From an uncultured Verrucomicrobiota bacterium (lineage in GTDB: Bacteria > Verrucomicrobiota > Kiritimatiellia > CAJWTS01): DNA of 64,000 nucleotides. Below are positions 28,538 to 36,778 of this stretch, piece after piece. The stretch's first letter is position 1. Every line of letters starts with the position of its first letter. Where the stretch lies: the NCBI GenBank assembly GCA_913047795.1, contig CAJWTS010000005.1, positions 22,768 to 86,767 of the forward strand. Reading direction: 5' to 3'. The translations under genes were made by a program, and so were the position numbers. Below the pieces are notes generated by a model. That model worked only from the letters and a program-made list of their open reading frames with translations, made no database searches and was not told the DNA's origin.

Positions 28538-30162
28538 CAATCGATTCCAGAGAGATCGCGGCGGTGCCGGAGAAGTCGATCTTCGATCACGCCGAGCAGC
28601 TTGACGTTCGCGTTCCGACCTCATGCTTCAAGCAGGGGAAATGTCGTGAATGCCTCGTCGAAATTCTCGAAGGCATGGATTTGCTAACGCCGCCCAGCGA
28701 CGAGGAGGCCCATCTCGAAGAAAACTTTCGCCTGTCCTGCCGTACGCACGTTGCCGCGACGGAGGGCCGTGTCCGCTGCCATACGCTGCGCCGCGCCCCG
28801 TTACGAATCCAGGAAGGTGGTCTCGACGTCGCGGGCGACCTTGAAATCGATCCGGCCGTGACCCGCGACGGTGATCGTGTCCTTTTGGACGGAGTCGAAA
28901 TCGCACAATCGCCCGGACCGCTGCTCGGCCTGGCCGTGGATATCGGGACGACAACGGTTGTCATGCGTCTTGTCGACCTGGAAACGGGTAACGTGCTGGC
29001 CGTGCAGTCGTTCGAGAATCCTCAACGATTCGGCGGATCCGACATTATGGCACGCATCAAGTACGACGGCGACCACAAAGGACGCCTGTTGCGGCGCACC
29101 TTGCTTGGATACCTGAACCACGCCATCGAGGACCTTCCCTGTGATCCGACGACGATCTACGAAATGGTGGTCGTGGGCAACTCGACGATGCGCGACATCT
29201 TCTTCGGCCTGGACGTACAATCGATCGGTCAGAAACCGTATCGGTCCCTTACAGAGCACGACTTCCGCGAAGGCAAAGTCGACACAACGCAACTGTGCCG
29301 ACCAGCGCGCACGTTTCGATTTCCGATTCATCCCGAGGCACGGGTTGTCGGCCTGCCCCTCGTTTCGGGACATGTGGGCGCGGATACCGCAGCCTGCATG
29401 TTGGCTATCGGCATCGAAAACGAGAACCGAACCTTCGCCCTGATGGACATTGGAACAAACACGGAACTACTGCTGGGCAACGGCGAACGCGTGATGGCGG
29501 CGTCCTGTCCGGCGGGACCGGCCTTCGAAGGCGGAAAACTCTCCTGTGGCATGCCCGGACTCGATGGCGCAATCGAGCGTGTCGGCCTGGACGACACCGG
29601 GCGGCCGGACCTGACCGTCATCGGAGATCAGCCACCCGTGGGTATCTGCGGGTCCGGCTTGATCGACCTCGTCAGCGAATTGCTGCGTATCGGCCGGCTC
29701 GATACAATGGGCCGGTTTACCGCTGAAGACGAGACCGTGTTCACGCTCGACCCGACGCAGAACGTTTACCTGACGGAGCCGGACATCGGAGAACTAGCCC
29801 AGGCAAAGGCCGCCAACGCATCGGGACTGCACATTGTCTTTGAACATTACGGCATCGCCTTCGAAGAGGTGGACGTCTTCTATCTCGCCGGCGGATTCGC
29901 GCGCCATATCGATGTAGAAGCAGCCAAACGGATCGGATTAGTGCCGGACATCCCTTCCGCAAAAATCGTTCAGATCGGAAACGCGGCGATCCTCGGCGCG
30001 ACCCGCGCCCTCGTCTCGATGCGAGAGCGCGAGTCGCTCGAGAAAATCGTGCGGCGCATAGAACATGTCGAGTTGGAGCAGAACCCACATTTCTTCGACT
30101 ACTTCGTGGAGGGATGCCAGTTTGTTCGCATCCAGCGATTGGATCCCGAAGCATTTATCTAG
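28522..30162 (+). CDS. Reductive activator of corrinoid protein (RACE-type, 2Fe-2S plus ASKHA domain)
   Basis: A 546-aa cytosolic protein. The N-terminal ferredoxin domain has Cys35, Cys41, Cys44 and Cys73 (C-x5-C-x2-C-x28-C), fitting a plant-type [2Fe-2S] cluster. The rest is the DUF4445/ASKHA-like ATPase found in RamA-like and RACE activators (GLAVDIGTTTVVMRLVD, ALMDIGTNTELLLG, CGSGLIDLVSELL, FYLAGGFARHID). Such proteins use ATP to reduce inactive Co(II) corrinoid back to Co(I). The overlap with the methyltransferase-corrinoid gene makes that protein the likely client. Confidence 0.92.
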   Translation: MPVTLTIDSREIAAVPEKSIFDHAEQLDVRVPTSCFKQGKCRECLVEILEGMDLLTPPSDEEAHLEENFRLSCRTHVAATEGRVRCHTLRRAPLRIQEGGLDVAGDLEIDPAVTRDGDRVLLDGVEIAQSPGPLLGLAVDIGTTTVVMRLVDLETGNVLAVQSFENPQRFGGSDIMARIKYDGDHKGRLLRRTLLGYLNHAIEDLPCDPTTIYEMVVVGNSTMRDIFFGLDVQSIGQKPYRSLTEHDFREGKVDTTQLCRPARTFRFPIHPEARVVGLPLVSGHVGADTAACMLAIGIENENRTFALMDIGTNTELLLGNGERVMAASCPAGPAFEGGKLSCGMPGLDGAIERVGLDDTGRPDLTVIGDQPPVGICGSGLIDLVSELLRIGRLDTMGRFTAEDETVFTLDPTQNVYLTEPDIGELAQAKAANASGLHIVFEHYGIAFEEVDVFYLAGGFARHIDVEAAKRIGLVPDIPSAKIVQIGNAAILGATRALVSMRERESLEKIVRRIEHVELEQNPHFFDYFVEGCQFVRIQRLDPEAFI

Positions 30163-30166
30163 ACCG

Positions 30167-30619
30167 ATGCCTGCCTGCTACGCATTTCGAGATCGTGCCT
30201 TGCGCCGCTGGTCGTCCGACCATCTCCGGCTCGAGGATATGGGTGACACACGCCTGCTCGCCGTATTCGATTACCGGGGTTCATCGTGCAGCAACGATGC
30301 TTTCGACATGATTTTCGAGGTTACGCTGGAATCTGTTAACGGGCGGCGGCGCATCGTATCGAGCCGCTTACGTCTTCACCGGGAGACCGCAGCGCTGGAC
30401 ACGATGTGTGCGTTCGGCCAGGCGGGCAGTCTGTTCAAGGCGGAAATCGACAGCTGCCGTCCGCTTGAAGGCAGATGGCTGGAAGACGCGCTCGAATGGG
30501 AAGCGGAGGTGGAACCCGCAGGCTGTCTTTGCGAGCCGACGTACCGTAATCACAAATGGCGAATCGTGCTACAAACGATCCATTATAGACTGGAGAATCC
30601 CCACGATGACACTGCTTGA
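30167..30619 (+). CDS. Hypothetical protein in corrinoid operon (150 aa)
   Basis: A soluble protein starting at ATG 30167, four bases after the activator's stop, and ending 14 bases inside the next gene; such coupling argues that it is real. It has six cysteines, including a CLCEP motif (about residues 130-134), and alternating beta-type sequence (IFEVTLESV, KWRIVLQTIHYRL). No signal peptide or membrane helix. I do not recognise the family. A role as accessory factor of the methyl transfer system is inferred from position only. Confidence 0.7.
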   Translation: MPACYAFRDRALRRWSSDHLRLEDMGDTRLLAVFDYRGSSCSNDAFDMIFEVTLESVNGRRRIVSSRLRLHRETAALDTMCAFGQAGSLFKAEIDSCRPLEGRWLEDALEWEAEVEPAGCLCEPTYRNHKWRIVLQTIHYRLENPHDDTA

Positions 30620-31505
30620 ACAACTCGCACAGAAGACGCTGGTCGGTGATGGGGCCATGGGAAGCCAACTTCAAAACGCGGGGCTCGAACCGGGCGGCTG
30701 CGGCGAAGCCTGGAACATCGAACATCCCGATCGTGTGCTCGCCATTCAGCGCGGGTACGTCGCGGCGGGATCCGATTGTCTGACCACGAACACGTTCGGC
30801 GGCTGCCGCGTCATGCTTGAACGCCACGCGCTGGGCCATGAAGTTGCGGCCATCAACCGGGCGGCGGTCGAGATTGCGCGCGAAGCCTTCGGTGACCGCC
30901 CCGGCTTCGTGATCGGCGACATCGGGCCCTTCGGCGGGCTGATGGAACCCTACGGCGAGGTCCCCGCGGCGGACGTCCGCGACGCATTTGGTGAACAAGC
31001 ACGCGCCCTGGTGGACGCGGGGGCCGATGCGATCATTATCGAGACGCAGACCGCGTTCGAGGAATTGAAACTCGGCATCGACGCGGCCCGCGAGGCCGGT
31101 GCCACTTGCGTTATTGGGTCCATGGCCTACGACGTGGGCCAGGATGAGAGCCAGATCTTCACCATGATGGGCATTCATCCGCAGATGGCCGCGGAGTTCT
31201 TGAGCGAAAACGGCGCGGACATCGTCGCGCTGAATTGCGGAACGGGCATGGACATGCGGTATGCCGAGCATGCCGTGCGTGTGTACCGCGAAACGTGCAA
31301 TCTGCCGCTCATGGCTCAGCCTAACGCCGGCCTTCCAGAGCTCATCAAAATGAAGGTGCATTACGGCGAGAGCCCGGAACAGATGGCGGCCGGCGTTCCC
31401 GGATTGCTCGCAGCCGGGGCGAACATTGTTGGCGCGTGTTGCGGCAGCACGGCCGATCATATCCGCTTGATTCGAACAGCCGTCGATCAACACGCTGAAA
31501 CGTAA
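30606..31505 (+). CDS. Homocysteine S-methyltransferase family protein (BHMT/MetH N-terminal type)
   Basis: A 299-aa TIM-barrel methyltransferase. It opens with VGDGAMGSQLQNAGL, has TNTFGGCR, and shows the three zinc cysteines of the pfam02574 family: one in ALNCGTG and two in VGACCGST. Family members transfer methyl groups to homocysteine, giving methionine, from betaine, S-methylmethionine or methyl-corrinoid. Here the neighbouring methyl-corrinoid protein is the natural donor candidate; the zinc site would bind the thiol acceptor. ATG 30606 is chosen, since the longer open frame is antisense-like noise. Confidence 0.88.
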   Translation: MTLLEQLAQKTLVGDGAMGSQLQNAGLEPGGCGEAWNIEHPDRVLAIQRGYVAAGSDCLTTNTFGGCRVMLERHALGHEVAAINRAAVEIAREAFGDRPGFVIGDIGPFGGLMEPYGEVPAADVRDAFGEQARALVDAGADAIIIETQTAFEELKLGIDAAREAGATCVIGSMAYDVGQDESQIFTMMGIHPQMAAEFLSENGADIVALNCGTGMDMRYAEHAVRVYRETCNLPLMAQPNAGLPELIKMKVHYGESPEQMAAGVPGLLAAGANIVGACCGSTADHIRLIRTAVDQHAET

Positions 31506-31519
31506 ACGCCCCGGACATC

Positions 31520-31855
31520 ATGCGACATAAATTAGCCACCGCGAACACTTCCGCCGAGCAACTCCTGCCCCCGATACAGTCGGACGGCTCCGGCATCGGC
31601 GTGAACTATGTGGAAGAATATGTCGCGGCGTTCAACGCGACGCTGGAAGACGGCCGCCGCGTATCGTGCACGCGCAAGGGCCTCAAAATTACGCTCACCG
31701 TTGGCGATCAACGCGGCCACGGGCTCATGCGACGCCTCGCGAACGGCCCCGACCCAAAGCAGATCCTGCGCCTGGCACTCGACGAAAGCGCAGGGGCCAT
31801 CGGCTGCCGAATCATCATCGACGACGGGGTGATCTATCTCGAAGAGTCGTCCTGA
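31520..31855 (+). CDS. Hypothetical protein at end of corrinoid operon (111 aa)
   Basis: A small soluble alpha/beta protein starting 14 bases after the homocysteine methyltransferase. Only one cysteine pair of note (SCTRKGLK, AIGCRIII); it ends in a short beta-type IIIDDGVIYLEES. No family recognised. It could be a regulator or structural partner of the operon enzymes, on position alone. The 48 bases that follow lead to a convergent gene and contain no clear terminator. Confidence 0.6.
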   Translation: MRHKLATANTSAEQLLPPIQSDGSGIGVNYVEEYVAAFNATLEDGRRVSCTRKGLKITLTVGDQRGHGLMRRLANGPDPKQILRLALDESAGAIGCRIIIDDGVIYLEESS

Positions 31856-31903
31856 CACGTTGCCGGCGCCCCTCTTACACGCGCAACAGATGGGAAACAC
31901 AGG

Positions 31904-34093
31904 TTAATGCCGCTGGCGCACGGAACCGGTCCGCGGGTCGACCGTCAGATCTCCAACGTCGTCCGGCACGCGCAGAAACGTGTATTCGGCCCTGGTGCCG
32001 AGCACCCCCAGATCATCGCCGCGGGGGTCATCATCAATGCGATATACGGATTTCTTCACTTCGGAGGAAAAGGCGATCCGGGCACGGTAGGGAAAAATCT
32101 TATCGCTGGCCGTCAGGACGGCTAGTTCGTACTCGCCGTTACGGAGCACGATGCAGCCGCGGCGGAAAGGTCGGCATCGTACGTAAAACGTCTCCGTCCC
32201 GCGGTACAGGCAGAGCAGCGTCTGTTCCGTATCATTGTCGACCACGACAACGGACAACCCATCAAGTCCCGAATCCGGGTTGTAGTCTCCCGCTTCTCTG
32301 AACGACTGGAGGTCGGCAGCGATCTCAAATCCGTTCATGATTGTGCGGTTCCTTGCCGCCCGACCCAAGGGCTCGCCAGGTATGATGTCTCCCAAAAGCG
32401 CCAGGGCCATCGTCGCTTTCATCGGTTGGGACAGCGCCTCGAAATGCGCAATCGCTCTCCCAAGACTTGATCTGATTGCCTTCCGAAAGGCGGCCTGCCG
32501 CGCATCAATACCGATCTCCGCGTCGTAGAAGATAGCCAACTCGCACAACGCAGCGTAATCCTTCTGATGATCCTTCTTCAGAATCAGGTTGCGCAGTGTT
32601 CGGGCAAGCGTTCGGCGTAACGCCATGTTCGTCGTCCCGCGCAAGACCGGGCGAAGAATCCGAAAGCCCTGCATTCGGTCGGTTCGAAGGTGGAAAATAC
32701 CCCACCGTGCATACACCCGCCAGAGGTGTTCCTGGACCTCTCGCAACTGTGGATACGGAACAAGGTACACCTTCTTGCGCGCGGCAAAGACGAGCTGTCG
32801 ACGTCGATCAGCCTCCGTCGCGTTGCCGGGCAGGGCCTTGTCGGCAATTTCTGCCAGTTCCTTGTCCAGCAACGGCCAAGGATCAAATGCTTGATCGGCG
32901 AGTTGGGCACGCCAGGCCTCCACAGCCGTGCGGTGCATGATCACGTCGGCCCGCTTCTGGGCCTCGCGGGCGGCGCTCACCAAGTCACTAATGTCTCGCT
33001 GGCTAAGGTAGCCCAGATCCGTCAGCTTCTCGATATCGAACGCTTCAACAGGCTCGACATGGCCATAGAAATTGGCGATCTGATACTCCAGTTTGCGCAT
33101 GCACGGCTTAAGCCGAAGCGCCTGGTCCTGTGTCGACTGAATGGCTCCCTCGTAAATCTCGACCGCCGAACACGTTGTGATCACCGCCGCTTCGCCCTGC
33201 AAAACCCCGTCACCAACACGAACGAATACATCCACAAGGCGTTCTTCAAGTTTGCGGCGAAGCGACTTCTGGGTAGTAAATTCGAGACGCCCCTCCGACC
33301 AGGTTTCCTGGGATCCTGCCAGATCAAGTTTGCGCAATGCGGCCTGGTAAAACGGGATCGCTTCGGCGTGCTTCCCCGCCCGGTCCATGCGGCGCGCGTA
33401 CACGTACAGCTCCTCGCCGCGGAAACGTCCCGCGCGCAATTCACGCGAGATCCCGCTGTTCGCCGAGACTGAAACCAGGATACGCGCGCCCTCAAGCAGC
33501 CAACGCTCGGCGTTGTCGGTGTCGCCGGCGACACTGGCGCGCTTCCAGCGTGCGATGAGATCCTTCTGATAGGCCGCCAGGAAATCCGGATCGGCGGCAA
33601 CGTAGTCGGTCAGAATCTGTTGCACGAGAACGTCAGCCTCGGCCTCGGCGCCGGCCTCGACCGCGCGGTGCCAGCGTCGCTTGAGGTGATCCCCCCATTC
33701 CTGGCGCATCGCCGTCAGTTGATACGCATCCGGCGCCTCGCGCGCCAGAATCTGCATATCCGCCTCCGCGGCCGCGAAGCGGCCGGCTTCTTTGTTGGCG
33801 TAGAACCGATTGTCCAGGACATCGCCCAGCATGCTCCGGGCGTCTTCGCGCTCCTCTCGCGACACGGGGTCCGCTTGAACCTCCCGGATCAGGGTCAGTG
33901 CCCGGTCCGGATCCGAATATCGAACGCGTTTGATCTCGGCGGCTCGCGCGGAATCGGCGACGGCTGGCCCGGGGTCGCCGTCGCCGCCCGGGTGGGCAAG
34001 GCGAACGACGCTGATCGCCAACCAGGCCACAATGGTCAGGAAGATCACGGCCCTCAGGGGCCGTTCACGAAATATGATCCACGCGTGCCTCAT
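31904..34093 (-). CDS. Membrane-anchored helical-repeat protein of unknown function (729 aa)
   Basis: The N-terminus has one hydrophobic segment (about 15-33, VIFLTIVAWLAISVV) after a basic start, so it is probably an inner-membrane protein with the bulk outside. Residues about 55-500 are charged helices with TPR-like pairs (AGKHAEAIPFYQAALRKLD is a good match). The C-terminal 100 residues turn to beta structure. No catalytic motif is seen. It could be a scaffold for envelope processes. A TATATT lies on the minus strand near 34183, but a matching -35 is not convincing. Confidence 0.7.
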   Translation of the reverse strand: MRHAWIIFRERPLRAVIFLTIVAWLAISVVRLAHPGGDGDPGPAVADSARAAEIKRVRYSDPDRALTLIREVQADPVSREEREDARSMLGDVLDNRFYANKEAGRFAAAEADMQILAREAPDAYQLTAMRQEWGDHLKRRWHRAVEAGAEAEADVLVQQILTDYVAADPDFLAAYQKDLIARWKRASVAGDTDNAERWLLEGARILVSVSANSGISRELRAGRFRGEELYVYARRMDRAGKHAEAIPFYQAALRKLDLAGSQETWSEGRLEFTTQKSLRRKLEERLVDVFVRVGDGVLQGEAAVITTCSAVEIYEGAIQSTQDQALRLKPCMRKLEYQIANFYGHVEPVEAFDIEKLTDLGYLSQRDISDLVSAAREAQKRADVIMHRTAVEAWRAQLADQAFDPWPLLDKELAEIADKALPGNATEADRRRQLVFAARKKVYLVPYPQLREVQEHLWRVYARWGIFHLRTDRMQGFRILRPVLRGTTNMALRRTLARTLRNLILKKDHQKDYAALCELAIFYDAEIGIDARQAAFRKAIRSSLGRAIAHFEALSQPMKATMALALLGDIIPGEPLGRAARNRTIMNGFEIAADLQSFREAGDYNPDSGLDGLSVVVVDNDTEQTLLCLYRGTETFYVRCRPFRRGCIVLRNGEYELAVLTASDKIFPYRARIAFSSEVKKSVYRIDDDPRGDDLGVLGTRAEYTFLRVPDDVGDLTVDPRTGSVRQRH

Positions 34094-34405
34094 CTGATGA
34101 AACTGCCGAGCCTGCGATGAACATTGGCTCCCATGGCGTCCGCCTCCTCAAGCCCGGCGTGTGCAGAATCTTTGCACGTCGGGCAATATAGCGCGCGCGG
34201 TCGAGAATGCCGAGTGCAATTGAGTGCACCCGGCGCGGCGGGCGGTACCGCGACGATGCGGCCGCCGACGGGCTTCGAGGCGGCTCATCATTCAAAAAGA
34301 ATGGGCGCGCCATGAAGTGGCCCGCCCGGGAGGCCTGAGATCACTCGGGATCAGATCGATAACCCTTGTGGTGAAGACCCATGGCCTTCAGTGCCGCGTT
34401 TCCTG

Positions 34406-34699
34406 ATGTTTCTCGACCTCGGCCCCTCGAATCACGAACGTCGGTCTAACGGGCGAAGCAAACCCACCATCGCTTGCGTAACGGACAGGAAGTTCTTCAC
34501 GGGAATCGTCAAGTACTACGAACTGTAAATCGAGATTAGCACCGGAACAGGGGCGATAAAGGCGGCGATTCCTCCGGACGACGTCCGTCCAGATGTTGAC
34601 CTCAAGGACGCGAAAAGCATCCTGCGCTGGTTAAAAGGCTCAAGGACACTGATCGCGGATTACGGGTACGGCGAGCTGGATCTACAGCTACCGTTCTGA
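34406..34699 (+). pseudogene. Possible interrupted small gene with an in-frame stop
   Basis: In the 610-base gap 34094-34703 a plus-strand frame from ATG 34406 reads 40 codons to TAA 34526, then continues 56 codons in the same frame to TGA 34697 with protein-like sequence on both sides (KFFTGIVKYYEL before, SILRWLKGSRTLIADYGYG after). Composition is less GC-rich than the surroundings. This may be a decayed gene or horizontally acquired fragment. No family recognised. The first half of the gap (34094-34405) shows nothing else I can support. Confidence 0.3.
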
Positions 34700-34703
34700 C
34701 CCT

Positions 34704-35708
34704 TTACGGGGAGAACTTCTTGTACATGAAGTTGTCCCAAGGGCGGATCCCGTCGTGACCCGGCACCGGCATGCGGCGCACCCAATGCCATACACGATGG
34801 TCGTCCGACGGCTGGGGAGCACCGTTAAAAACCAGGATTTCGCGTTGCCAGATCCGGTCCGGCAACCAGACCCAGCGACCGGCATAGTATTTCGAGCTCG
34901 AGCGCCCATCTTCCTGTACCCGGACACGAACGTCGATGTCGTCCTGCGCAGGGGCAGGCTCCGGCGCAGGCATCACTGGTTCAGGAACCACAGGCGTCGC
35001 GACCTCACGCGGCTCCTTCAGACCGTTCGAAACCGGGGCTGGAACTGGCACCGGTCGCACGGACGGTTTGCGCCGCAGTCGCGCCAATCGCTTCAAGCCC
35101 TCTCCAAGGCTTCGCCGCGCCGTCAGAATCTCTGCGCGGCGGCGCAACTGTTCACGTTGCGTCCGAATCTCGCGCGCGCCGTCAAACTCGGACTTGCCCA
35201 CAAGGTCTCTCTCCAGTCCGGCAAGGAACGTATCGTATCGCCCCGCCAACAAGAGGACGCCCCTATCTTTGTCGTCCAGCATGGCCAGCAAATCTCTGTG
35301 AAACGACTTCTGCAGATCACGAACTTGCGTCAACGTATCTTCGTTCTCACCGTCTGGAACATACGCATTGAGGATGTAGTTCTCGATCGCAGCCCGTACG
35401 GCACGCACGGCATCGAGCTTGCGCGCACTGCGCGCAGTGGCCTCCATCTTGTGCAAGTCCTTGCGATACCCTGACCCCAGTAGTCGAATGGCTTCCGCGT
35501 ACGTTACGGAATTCGTTCGCAGCCCCTGCTCGTAGGCTGTTTGGGCCGCGTCGAAGACGGCGGCTGACCCGGTGCCGGCCAGCAAGAGATAGATCGCCGT
35601 TGCAGTCCAACGCGTTATCCGCCTTCGTCTTCGGCCCAGCCGTTGTATGCGCGCGGCGATCCCCTTGGGCCCGCTGAGTTTGTCTTCCGTCTGACGTCGG
35701 TTCTGCAT
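34704..35708 (-). CDS. Membrane-anchored protein with coiled coil and Pro-rich linker (334 aa)
   Basis: A very basic N-terminus (RLGRRRRRITRW) precedes one hydrophobic segment (about 36-50), typical of a type II membrane anchor or long signal sequence. Residues about 60-220 are charged helices with coiled-coil character. A proline-rich linker follows (about 220-260: PVPVPAPVS, PVVPEPVMPAPEPAPA). The C-terminal 70 residues are rich in Trp and Tyr (AGRWVWLPDRIWQREI). No enzyme motif. It may bridge membrane and outer structures; this is inference. Function unknown. Confidence 0.65.
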   Translation of the reverse strand: MQNRRQTEDKLSGPKGIAARIQRLGRRRRRITRWTATAIYLLLAGTGSAAVFDAAQTAYEQGLRTNSVTYAEAIRLLGSGYRKDLHKMEATARSARKLDAVRAVRAAIENYILNAYVPDGENEDTLTQVRDLQKSFHRDLLAMLDDKDRGVLLLAGRYDTFLAGLERDLVGKSEFDGAREIRTQREQLRRRAEILTARRSLGEGLKRLARLRRKPSVRPVPVPAPVSNGLKEPREVATPVVPEPVMPAPEPAPAQDDIDVRVRVQEDGRSSSKYYAGRWVWLPDRIWQREILVFNGAPQPSDDHRVWHWVRRMPVPGHDGIRPWDNFMYKKFSP

Positions 35709-35797
35709 TTATCGCTCTTCTCGCGCTTGGCCCGAAGTCATGCGGACCCGTATGGCGTCTCTGTCGAATCGCCCGGGACACCCGCCGGCATTCGGAG

Positions 35798-36754
35798 TCA
35801 TGTGCCGATCGGATGCCAGGTTGTTTTGACTTCCTGTGTTTCTAGAATCTCGTAAGGCCCTTGGGCAGTCTCGGATGACCAGTCCGACCCGCCGCGTAGA
35901 ATCGCGCGCTTGACGTTACCGGCCGCGCAGGCTTGAAGATCACGAATATCGCTCGCGGCGTCCCCGCAATACACCACGGCATTGACGTCCATGTGGCCCG
36001 CCAGGTGCGGCAGCAACTCGCCGGCCGGAGCTGTCAGAACATTTACCACTCCGCCAGGGACGTCCGATGCGTGTAGGACTTCGGCAAATGTAACCGCACA
36101 GAGGGGTCGTTCCGCGGCCGCAATGACCAGTGCCGTGTTGCCACCCACAATCGCGGGCACCAAGCTGGAGACAAGCCCCAGTAACGCACTGTCTTCGGGA
36201 GCCACAATGCCGACGACACCCGTCGGCTCGTAAATCGAGAAATTGAAATGGGCGCTTGCGACGGGATTAACGCTACTGAAGACCTGCTGGTACTTATCCG
36301 CCCAACCGGCGTAGTAAACACAGCGATCAATCGCCAGTTCAACTTCGTTGATGGACGCCTGGCGCGTATGACCTATCCACTGAAGCTCATCGGCAAACTG
36401 CGGCTTCCGGCCTTCCAGCATCTCCGCAACGCGATAGAGTATCTGGCCTCGATTGAATGCCGTCGCGGCGGCCCAGGCCGGTTGCGCCGCGCGCGCAGCC
36501 TGTACGGCATCGCGCAAATCCTTCTTCGTACAGCGACATACATTCGCCAACGTCGTTCCTTCGGAGGATTTCAACTCGTAGTAATGGCCCGACTCTGTTC
36601 GAGGGAATTTCCCGCCGATGTAGATCTTGTACGTCTTGTTTACGGGCAGGCGTCGGCGCCCGTTGCCTCGATCGGCGGATGGCGACGCTACGGACCGTCT
36701 CCTGGTCGTCCTCATCCGCGATGACTTCGCCCGTGGTTGACGTGATTTGGCCAT
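35798..36754 (-). CDS. Aldehyde dehydrogenase-like protein lacking the catalytic half
   Basis: A 318-aa protein matching the NAD-binding half of aldehyde dehydrogenases (IYIGGKFPRTESG, AARAAQPAWAAATAFNRGQ, EPTGVVGIVAPED). It ends before where the catalytic Cys domain would start, so it cannot be an ordinary ALDH. The C-terminus is orderly and the frame intact. Short ALDH paralogues next to a full ALDH and deoC occur in other bacteria, so it may be a genuine partner or regulatory subunit rather than debris. The first 35 residues are Arg/Ser-rich and of doubtful start. It begins 24 bases after the full ALDH. Confidence 0.78.
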   Translation of the reverse strand: MAKSRQPRAKSSRMRTTRRRSVASPSADRGNGRRRLPVNKTYKIYIGGKFPRTESGHYYELKSSEGTTLANVCRCTKKDLRDAVQAARAAQPAWAAATAFNRGQILYRVAEMLEGRKPQFADELQWIGHTRQASINEVELAIDRCVYYAGWADKYQQVFSSVNPVASAHFNFSIYEPTGVVGIVAPEDSALLGLVSSLVPAIVGGNTALVIAAAERPLCAVTFAEVLHASDVPGGVVNVLTAPAGELLPHLAGHMDVNAVVYCGDAASDIRDLQACAAGNVKRAILRGGSDWSSETAQGPYEILETQEVKTTWHPIGT

Positions 36755-36778
36755 GATGATTTCTCTACGTATCTCTTA

